A stretch of 39,099 nt of DNA. It comes from Gammaproteobacteria bacterium (GTDB lineage Bacteria; Pseudomonadota; Gammaproteobacteria; QZLD01). Location of the stretch: the NCBI GenBank assembly GCA_004796365.1, contig QZLE01000147.1, positions 1 to 39,099 on the forward strand, written 5' to 3'. The position numbers and the translations under genes were made by a program. The notes below the pieces were generated by a model. It saw only the letters and a list, made by a program, of their open reading frames with translations, was not told where the DNA came from and searched no databases. Below, one piece after another: positions 17,136 to 23,339 of the stretch (positions are counted from its first letter, which is position 1; each line of letters begins with the position of its first letter).

Positions 17136-18524
17136 TTACCTTTTGTCTGTTGTTATTTTGAACGTATTCACCAAGTCTTTCGGTAGCCTTTCCTGAGCAA
17201 TCATAACAGAGAGATCCTCTGCCTCTCTAACCAGATTTACTTCGCCGCTTTCACGTACCATTACTACATTCGGGCGGTACTCAATAAACTGCATCCACTG
17301 GGTGTTGTTATAGGCACCAACCGGACTGAACACCAGCACATCGCCAATATTGACTGGTGGTATTGAGATGTGGTGACGCATTACATCGATATTCATGCAT
17401 AGCGGGCCATATAGCACAACATCTTCTGGAACTCCTGAAAGTTGTCTGATTGGGCGTACATTATGGTTGTACCAGAATGAGGTGAACATAATATTAACAC
17501 CAGCATCCATGACCACAGCCTTTTTACCATCTGGCATTCTTTTATTGGCAACAACGGAAGATGCCAGTACTTCGGTGTCATCAACCACAGATCTGCCAGA
17601 TTCTAGAATCAGTAGCGGACGCTCTTTGCCGTTGGCTTCGCGGTTTTCTGTTGCCTGCAAAAGAGTGTTACAGATAACCTCGGCATACTGATCAAAAGTT
17701 GGCACTACCTGTTCTGGGGGCAGGTAGGTTCCTTGTAGAGAGTTACGTGAACCAAAACCACCGCCGATATCTATGCTTTCTATTGAGGTTCCGGTTTGGA
17801 TCTCAACCGCTTCCATAAAGTTGCACATGATTTGAACCTGTACTGCATAGGCCTGTGGATCTAGTACAAAGGTGCCGATGTGGCTGTGCAGGCCGTTTAG
17901 ATTCAGGTATTCGCTGCTGCCGATGCGTTTGGCAACATCAATAGCCTGTCCTGATTCAATATTAAAACCGAATCTGCTCCAAGGTTCGGTAAAGCCAGTG
18001 TTAAAGTTTAAACGCATGGTGATAGGCACGGTTTTCTGTTTTTCTTTGGCAATCTGCTCAATCAGATATAGCTCGTCCAAATGGTCAACATGGATTTTTG
18101 CACCTTCTTCTATGGCCTGTTCCAGTATTGGTCTTTCTTTGTGGGGGCCATTAAAGATAATGTTTTTGCCTGGAATACCTAGAGCCCTTGCCTTTTGGTA
18201 TTCAAATTCAGAAACAACTTCGGCCCATGAGCCTTGGTCGTGCAGTACGTTACAGATTGCCCCCAGATAGTTGGTCTTGTAGGACCAGCCGTGAATCACC
18301 TTTGGATATCTTGATTTAAAGGCACGGATCAGGTTGCGAGCATTATTTCTTAACTGCTTTTCCGAGATAATAAAAAGTGGAGAACCATATTGGTTAATGA
18401 GGTCTTTATACGCTACGCCATCAATTTTATCGTCATAGGTTTTCATTGCCGCAGCACCGTGCTTATTGGTGATGCCGGCCTGGTGCTGGGTAATTGTTGG
18501 CTTTTGCCATGTTTTTTTTGTCAT
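17136..18524 (-). CDS. Fold-III PLP-dependent decarboxylase (LysA/ODC superfamily), substrate unknown
   Basis: A 462-residue enzyme of the alanine-racemase-like barrel plus beta domain family that decarboxylates diaminopimelate, ornithine, arginine or related amino acids. Visible residues: PLP lysine K83 in GWSYKTNY, HSHIG (213-217), the phosphate-binding GGGF (254-257), ESGRS (308-312, EPGR in most relatives) and catalytic-type Cys376 in GPLCMNID. DAP decarboxylases carry CES at that point; here it is CMN, so LysA activity is doubtful. About 27 extra residues precede the catalytic domain and contain WQKPTITQHQAGITNKHGA, which looks like a RiPP leader tail rather than part of the barrel. It starts 41 nt after the ATP-grasp gene. 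The product is probably a decarboxylated amino-acid or peptide unit; this is inference. Confidence 0.85.
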   Translation of the reverse strand: MTKKTWQKPTITQHQAGITNKHGAAAMKTYDDKIDGVAYKDLINQYGSPLFIISEKQLRNNARNLIRAFKSRYPKVIHGWSYKTNYLGAICNVLHDQGSWAEVVSEFEYQKARALGIPGKNIIFNGPHKERPILEQAIEEGAKIHVDHLDELYLIEQIAKEKQKTVPITMRLNFNTGFTEPWSRFGFNIESGQAIDVAKRIGSSEYLNLNGLHSHIGTFVLDPQAYAVQVQIMCNFMEAVEIQTGTSIESIDIGGGFGSRNSLQGTYLPPEQVVPTFDQYAEVICNTLLQATENREANGKERPLLILESGRSVVDDTEVLASSVVANKRMPDGKKAVVMDAGVNIMFTSFWYNHNVRPIRQLSGVPEDVVLYGPLCMNIDVMRHHISIPPVNIGDVLVFSPVGAYNNTQWMQFIEYRPNVVMVRESGEVNLVREAEDLSVMIAQERLPKDLVNTFKITTDKR

Positions 18525-18565
18525 GATTGCTTACCTGATAATTATTCTTTTATATTGTTCTTCTT

Positions 18566-19639
18566 TTAATTGGCTACACTTTCTTGGTTAAGTGCCAGAA
18601 AACCGTTTATGGCAATGGATTCAAACTCGTCAAGCGAAACGATTAGCTCTTCTGCATAGCGTATAAACAGTTTGCCTATATGGTATTGCTTAAATTCTGG
18701 GTTATCACCCATAATGGTTTGCACTAATGCTGCTGGCAGGTTTCTGCCAACTCCAACGGACAGGTATATCCAGGCTGGAAAGCGGGGGTTGATTTCGATA
18801 AGTTGGTAGTGACCAGCGGTATCAAGCATAACCTCAACTTCAAGCGGGCCGGGCCAGTTTGCTGCCTTGATTAAAGCCGCTGCTGCATCGTATAACTTTT
18901 TGTCGTCAATGCTTATACCAGCCCAGGCCTTGCCTTTGTCGGTAATTGCGCGTTTTTTCATCATGACAGCACCAAGCATATTGCCTCTGCCGTCACCGTA
19001 GGCGGTAAGGTTAACCTCTTCTCCTTCTACAAATTGCTGTACCAGTATAGGCAGCCCCCATTCAGCAGCAATGCTGTGGAATGCAGCTGCTGCCTCATCG
19101 GCGTTGTTGGCAACCTTGGCATCGTAAAACAGACCCTTTACCACCAACGGGTAGTGCCACCCTTCCATGTGGCAGTCATAGAACCATCCGGCAGAGCTGA
19201 CTCTGGTAACGCCCGGGGTTTTGATTCCCGCCATACGCGCCAGTTCGGGGAGGTTATACTTATTTCTTAGTTTTAACTGCTCCTGGTCGGGGATCAGGGT
19301 TTTGATTCCCAACTCTTCAAGTTCAGGTTTGATGCGTGCTACCGCCTGTAGCTCAGCATCAAGGCAAGGAATGAAAATATCAATGTTTTCATGGGCATGA
19401 ATCTCTTTAATTCGGCCTAACAGTGCTTCCTCACCACTTGAGGGGTATGGTAACATATAGGTTGCATTGCAGTAGTGTGGTCGGTATAAGCCGGGATCAA
19501 GAGCGTCATAGCTTAGCCCGATAATTTTACCGGAAAACGATTCAGATTCTTTGATACAACGGGCAACAGCCATTCCTGGACCTGGGTTGTCAGGTTTGGC
19601 GTTCATCCCGGTAATTGCAACTACGGGACGCTTGGCCAT
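18566..19639 (-). CDS. ATP-grasp ligase
   Basis: A 357-residue ATP-grasp protein (carbamoyl-phosphate-synthase large-chain-like and D-Ala-D-Ala-ligase-like fold). These enzymes join a carboxylate to an amine or thiol through an acyl-phosphate. Domains: N-terminal Rossmann-like part (1-110, with VVAITGMNAKPDNPGPGMAVAR), central lid (120-210, K168 in PLVVKGL and QFVEGEEVNL for nucleotide binding) and C-terminal Mg site (LEVEVMLD at 266-273 and IEINPRFPAW at 281-290; E282, N284 and R286 are the expected metal/phosphate residues). The start codon overlaps the stop of the upstream gene (TAATG), showing translational coupling with the PqqD-type protein. Acceptor and donor cannot be read from the sequence; a role in peptide or amino-acid conjugation is suggested by the neighbours. 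Confidence 0.88.
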   Translation of the reverse strand: MAKRPVVAITGMNAKPDNPGPGMAVARCIKESESFSGKIIGLSYDALDPGLYRPHYCNATYMLPYPSSGEEALLGRIKEIHAHENIDIFIPCLDAELQAVARIKPELEELGIKTLIPDQEQLKLRNKYNLPELARMAGIKTPGVTRVSSAGWFYDCHMEGWHYPLVVKGLFYDAKVANNADEAAAAFHSIAAEWGLPILVQQFVEGEEVNLTAYGDGRGNMLGAVMMKKRAITDKGKAWAGISIDDKKLYDAAAALIKAANWPGPLEVEVMLDTAGHYQLIEINPRFPAWIYLSVGVGRNLPAALVQTIMGDNPEFKQYHIGKLFIRYAEELIVSLDEFESIAINGFLALNQESVAN

Positions 19640-20409
19640 TACAATACTCCTCGAAGTCTGCCGGCGAACTCAAGGATATCTCTTTCTACATTTTCGCGGG
19701 TTACTTCATATTCAGTTGTAATCTTGTCTATGATGGTGCTGATATTTGTCGTCTGCTGCAGGATCTTTAAGATGGAAATTGCCGGTTCGTTTGCAGTAAA
19801 ACTTCTGCCACTTACTGGGTCAAATACAAAACCACTTTCACTGGTTGCTAGTCGGGTTAAAATTTCCTGTTCGGGGAACAGATCGCTTTCAGCGCTCCAC
19901 GGAAGGCTGTTGGAAAGGGTTTTGCGTTTTCGGCGCGCTTCCGGATTGTCCAACTCTACAACTTCTTTTACGAAGAAGAGCAACTCGTTATACAGGTCTT
20001 CTGTGGATCTGTCTGCTGGTAAACCATTGAGCTTGGAGATTGACTCTAAAATGGTCTTTTCAAATTGCTTGCGTAGCTTTCTAAGGGTATCGGTTTCAAT
20101 TAACGGGTCTAGAGATCCTGATATCAGTAGAGTTGCCATATAGCCGTTATCTATAAGGGCATTAATTTTTTTTAGTAGCGCTTCTTCAGTAGTTGGAATG
20201 GAGCTGATAAAGTCGTATATTTCAGCTTCCTTTACCTTTAACCATTTGCTGATTACCTTATCCAGCGATGGGATATGACGCAGCATTTTACCTTCTGATA
20301 TTCCTGAGTATCTCGAAATAAGCTGAGTAGAGATATGAGCGATTCTATTTTCAGCGGCAAGCTGATCAATGCCTTTATATATGGCATTTTGTAATTCTTC
20401 TGTTGTCAT
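19639..20409 (-). CDS. TetR-like helical protein fused to a C-terminal PqqD (RRE-like) domain
   Basis: A 256-residue soluble protein. Residues 8-160 look like a TetR-family regulator: a helix-turn-helix-like stretch (about 26-55, ISTQLISRYSGISEGKMLRHIPS, where TetRs have xSKGTLYRHFPS) followed by an all-helical region. Residues 192-256 are PqqD-like: GFVFDPVSGRSFTANEPAISILKIL, then a winged-helix tail ILEFAGRLRGVL. PqqD domains bind leader peptides of ribosomal natural products and hand them to modifying enzymes. A TetR-like body plus PqqD in one chain is unusual. It is the first gene of the operon; its ribosome binding site is CAGGTG and it is coupled (TAATG) to the ATP-grasp gene. It could be regulator, peptide carrier or both. 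Confidence 0.75.
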   Translation of the reverse strand: MTTEELQNAIYKGIDQLAAENRIAHISTQLISRYSGISEGKMLRHIPSLDKVISKWLKVKEAEIYDFISSIPTTEEALLKKINALIDNGYMATLLISGSLDPLIETDTLRKLRKQFEKTILESISKLNGLPADRSTEDLYNELLFFVKEVVELDNPEARRKRKTLSNSLPWSAESDLFPEQEILTRLATSESGFVFDPVSGRSFTANEPAISILKILQQTTNISTIIDKITTEYEVTRENVERDILEFAGRLRGVL

Positions 20410-20410
20410 G

Positions 20411-20464
20411 TTACACCTGAGGAGTAGCTTGAATAATTATTATTTTCCTTATCTGGAAGTTCAT
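20411..20464 (-). CDS. Possible 17-codon leader ORF upstream of the PqqD-type gene
   Basis: An ATG at 20464 opens MNFQIRKIIIIQATPQV and ends in TAA one base before the PqqD-type start codon. The arrangement would allow translational coupling, but there is no clear ribosome binding site and four consecutive isoleucines come from an AT-rich run. It may be chance; it is listed because it lies exactly at the head of the operon. Confidence 0.2.
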   Translation of the reverse strand: MNFQIRKIIIIQATPQV

Positions 20465-20511
20465 AATAGACTAAAGAATTACTGCTGTTTGTTAATTTTT
20501 TTTAAGAAGTG

Positions 20512-21912
20512 TTAAGTTGAATTTATTGGAAGCTGGATAGTTATTTTAAGGCCGCATCTTTCGCTATTATTATCATTGTTACTTTTATTAGTGGCATAAA
20601 TATTTTGAGCTTTTATATCTCCTTGGTGCAGGGTTATTGCTCCATGGGTTATAGCAAGGCCAAGACCAAATCCATCTTTGCTTTGCTGCTTGCCAGACTC
20701 TTTATCATAAACTCTATGAAACGGGGTAAATATCTTTTCAAGGTGATCTTCTGGGATGCCCGGGCCCTGGTCACTAACTTCAATCTTATAATACTCTTGG
20801 TTGTTATTTGTTAACCTAACTTCGATTTTTTCATTTTGTTTAGAGTGCTTTAAGCTATTTCTTATCACATTTTCTATAGCACTGTGCAATAAGTTGCCGG
20901 TGGTTTTAATAGGGAATTGTTGCTCAGTAGGATTAAAGATAATGAGGACATTTTTATTTTGAGCTTCAAATGCGGCATCATCACAAATCGTTATAATTAG
21001 GCTGTTTAGATCAATAGTGTCATCCAAGGTATGTGTGAAGCTTTCACCTAGAGTTGGTAGCTTTAGTATCTGACCAATCAGATCGTTGAGACGAAATATT
21101 TCGGTTTCTATCCTTTCTAATTCTTTGCTGATGGAACCATCTTTTTGCATGGCAAGATCTACAGCTATGCCTGCTCGAGCTAATGGTGAACGTAACTCAT
21201 GAGATATATTGCGTAATAGTTTTTTTTGCTCAGATTGTGTGGCATGCAGTTTATCTGTCATTTTATTAAATATAGTCGCAAGAGAGCCAAGTTCGTCATT
21301 GCGGTTGCAGATTCTTGGGTCGATTTTGGTGTCCAATACACCTTGTACAATGTCATTGGTAGCACTATGTAAAATGGAAATGGGCTTGGTTAAATAAATC
21401 GCTAAAAATAGGCAAATTAGTCCGCATAGAACAATCAAGGCAATAAGTATCATAAGTATCTTATGTGGAGGGTTATTGGAATAGCTCTCGAAATGTTCTT
21501 TTGTAGGCATTCCTACCAGATACCAGGTATTAAGGTTTATATCTTCGATTCGTTTAATTTGCATGAAGTTGGAGATAAGTTCAGCAGATTGCTTATTCTG
21601 AATGAAATTATCAATATCAAACTGGGCCGGAGGAGGAAGGGGACGCTGTGAAATATCACGGCCATTTGCATCAAGCAGATATATCGGCGATATATTCCCA
21701 AGGGGGTTATTACGAATATGATATTTAAACGAATCCGCACCGCCGTTTTTTACAATTCTTTCCCATGAGTCCATGGCCTTTATAACAGGATTTGACTGAG
21801 AATTATAATTCGGTACAAACTGAAAATAGATAAAACCGGAGAAAATACTCAGCACCAAAAATACGGTTCCGAGAAAACCTAAGAAGAATCTAAAGTAAAT
21901 TTTGTTAAGCAT
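20512..21912 (-). CDS. CpxA-like sensor histidine kinase
   Basis: A 466-residue inner-membrane kinase. Two transmembrane helices (about 8-32 and 151-174) bracket a periplasmic sensor of about 115 residues; then HAMP (about 172-225), HisKA with the phospho-accepting His238 in NISHELRSPLAR, and a HATPase domain with N-box NVIRNSLKHSK, G1 DQGPGIP and G2 GFGLGLAI. CpxA senses misfolded envelope proteins in E. coli, and the H-box plus the neighbour RR are CpxA/CpxR-like. The periplasmic sensor does not look obviously like CpxA, so the signal may differ. It begins one base after the stop of the response regulator gene and ends 102 nt before the PqqD-type gene. Confidence 0.9.
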   Translation of the reverse strand: MLNKIYFRFFLGFLGTVFLVLSIFSGFIYFQFVPNYNSQSNPVIKAMDSWERIVKNGGADSFKYHIRNNPLGNISPIYLLDANGRDISQRPLPPPAQFDIDNFIQNKQSAELISNFMQIKRIEDINLNTWYLVGMPTKEHFESYSNNPPHKILMILIALIVLCGLICLFLAIYLTKPISILHSATNDIVQGVLDTKIDPRICNRNDELGSLATIFNKMTDKLHATQSEQKKLLRNISHELRSPLARAGIAVDLAMQKDGSISKELERIETEIFRLNDLIGQILKLPTLGESFTHTLDDTIDLNSLIITICDDAAFEAQNKNVLIIFNPTEQQFPIKTTGNLLHSAIENVIRNSLKHSKQNEKIEVRLTNNNQEYYKIEVSDQGPGIPEDHLEKIFTPFHRVYDKESGKQQSKDGFGLGLAITHGAITLHQGDIKAQNIYATNKSNNDNNSERCGLKITIQLPINST

Positions 21913-21913
21913 A

Positions 21914-22609
21914 CTATTGCTTCGCTATTACTATATAACCAACACTGCGAATATTTTTTACTGTGAGTTTTTCAGCACTTATTGAATCGAGTTTTTTGCG
22001 GATGCTGCTGATATGTACATCAATGCTTCTATCGTAAGGAGTGAGCTTTCTATTCATTGCCAACTCAGAAAGCTTTTCTTTGGAAACAGTCTCTCCATGA
22101 TTAATAAACAAGGTGGATAGGATGCTGTACTCAGCTGACGTCAGGCTTATGTCATTATTATTGAAATAGAATAGTCTGTTGTTTTCGTCCAGAGTTATAT
22201 CGCCAAGGGTTATTTTGCTATCGTGATTGGTATTCGTAGCAGGTTTGTCTTTGCTGCGACGGATATTAGCTTTAATTCGAGCCACTAATTCGCGCGGTCG
22301 GCACGGCTTAGGAACATAATCGTCTGCCCCCATTTCCAGCCCAACTACTAAATCAACCTCATCCCCTTTGGCGGTCAGCATAATAATAGGGGTGTCTTTT
22401 TTCTCCTGAATGCGTTTTAAGACATCATAACCGTTCAGATCGGGAAGCATTACGTCAAGAATTATCAGATCGAAATTGTTCTTAGTGGCAGTGTCAATGC
22501 CTTCTGTTGCATTGTGTACTGCCTCGATATAAAAGCCTTCATTGGTTAGATATTCACTTATCAGATCGCATAGTTCTGTGTCGTCATCTATGAGTAAAAG
22601 TTTATCCAT
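21914..22609 (-). CDS. CpxR-like OmpR-family response regulator
   Basis: A 231-residue transcription factor. The receiver domain (1-118) has the acidic pair IDDD (8-10), phosphorylation site D52 in LDVMLP and the conserved lysine in YVPKPC. The DNA-binding winged helix (about 140-230) contains YSILSTLFINHGETVSKEKL and RSIDVHISSIRKKL...NIRSVGYIV. The receiver sequence MLTAKGDEVDLVVGLEMGADDYVPKP tracks CpxR closely; a Phe common after that lysine is Cys here (PKPCRPREL). It is encoded with its kinase in one unit. Targets are unknown; the two same-strand neighbours (NlpC/P60 gene upstream, PqqD operon downstream) are candidates by position. Confidence 0.92.
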   Translation of the reverse strand: MDKLLLIDDDTELCDLISEYLTNEGFYIEAVHNATEGIDTATKNNFDLIILDVMLPDLNGYDVLKRIQEKKDTPIIMLTAKGDEVDLVVGLEMGADDYVPKPCRPRELVARIKANIRRSKDKPATNTNHDSKITLGDITLDENNRLFYFNNNDISLTSAEYSILSTLFINHGETVSKEKLSELAMNRKLTPYDRSIDVHISSIRKKLDSISAEKLTVKNIRSVGYIVIAKQ

Positions 22610-22708
22610 TATTCTAATAGTTGTTGTTGATTGGTATATAAAGACTACAAATCAATTGGTTGGATTACAAGGTATGGTTGAGTAATTAGCATTAAAAAGA
22701 GTCAACAA

Positions 22709-23251
22709 TCACAAAACCCTTCTTGCCTGCCAGTATCTATTCCTCCAATAATCCAGGCCCATATCAGAGACCATAACCCCCTTGCTTTTGGATGCATGTA
22801 GAAATCTGTTATTCCCGATATATATTCCGGCATGACGCACAGTGCGGCTGGTTTTATATAAAACCAGATCCCCAGGTCTTAGCTGTGATGATCTGATTTT
22901 ACTGCCAGTTGAAGCTAATAATTTGGTTGACCTTGGAACATTGGTATCAAATAGGTCGCGATAGGTTAGATATACAAAGCCGGAACAGTCGATGCCGCGT
23001 TTGCTCAACCCCCCGTATTTATAGGTAACACCTTTCCAGTTGTCATAATGTTCCAGCAGAGTTTCTCTAACATTAGAGTTTGAGTAGCTGCTTTGGGGGA
23101 TAGGTTTTGTGATTGCCATTTTTGTTGGCGGATTGATTTGATTTTTTTTGTGGGGTTGTGGTTGGTCATTAACCGGGGCGGGACGGTAGTTATTTGAAGA
23201 GCAGCCAATGAATAATGTGGCAGTTAAGATTATTATGGCAATTGTTTTCAT
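22709..23251 (-). CDS. NlpC/P60-family cell-wall hydrolase lipoprotein
   Basis: A 180-residue lipoprotein: signal peptide with lipobox FIGC (Cys17), a Pro/Gln/Asn-rich linker (20-60), and an NlpC/P60 cysteine-peptidase domain (62-180). The catalytic triad residues are visible as Cys89 (GIDCSGFV), His140 (RHAGIYIG) and His152 (FLHAS). Members such as E. coli MepS cut D,D- or L,D-type peptide bonds in peptidoglycan and often sit in the outer membrane. The family's usual size is about 150-190 residues. It lies 99 nt upstream of the CpxR-like gene on the same strand, so it may share its promoter or be its target. Confidence 0.93.
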   Translation of the reverse strand: MKTIAIIILTATLFIGCSSNNYRPAPVNDQPQPHKKNQINPPTKMAITKPIPQSSYSNSNVRETLLEHYDNWKGVTYKYGGLSKRGIDCSGFVYLTYRDLFDTNVPRSTKLLASTGSKIRSSQLRPGDLVLYKTSRTVRHAGIYIGNNRFLHASKSKGVMVSDMGLDYWRNRYWQARRVL

Positions 23252-23289
23252 AGATAAGTCCTCGCCACGAGTTCAATGGAGCAGAGTGG

Positions 23290-23338
23290 TTAATTTGATT
23301 CTCCTATGGGTGGAGCCTCTATGCCTGCATCAAATTAA
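23290..23338. other. Long inverted repeat between the EAL and NlpC/P60 genes
   Basis: Perfect 10-bp arms, TTAATTTGAT (23290-23299) and ATCAAATTAA (23329-23338), enclose 29 nt that can form an inner CTCC/GGAG hairpin. It fills most of the 88-nt gap and ends one base before the stop of the EAL gene. No T-run follows on the minus strand, so it may be a terminator aided by other factors, or an mRNA-stability or regulatory element. Confidence 0.5.
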
Positions 23339-23339
23339 A

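Noticed and set aside
17136-18524. Diaminopimelate decarboxylase LysA
   Set aside because: The CES substrate signature is CMN here, and an unusual N-terminal extension is present.
16146-20143. Plus-strand open frames inside the six-gene operon
   Set aside because: They overlap conserved minus-strand enzymes in other frames and show no recognisable protein features.
19639-20409. HPr-rel-A or PQQ biosynthesis PqqD
   Set aside because: No HprK-like kinase, PqqA/C/E or radical SAM gene is nearby, and the PqqD part is fused to a TetR-like body.
20410-20511. CpxR box or sigma-70 promoter in front of the operon
   Set aside because: GTTAA words occur but not with GTAAA-N5-GTAAA spacing, and no good -35/-10 pair was found.
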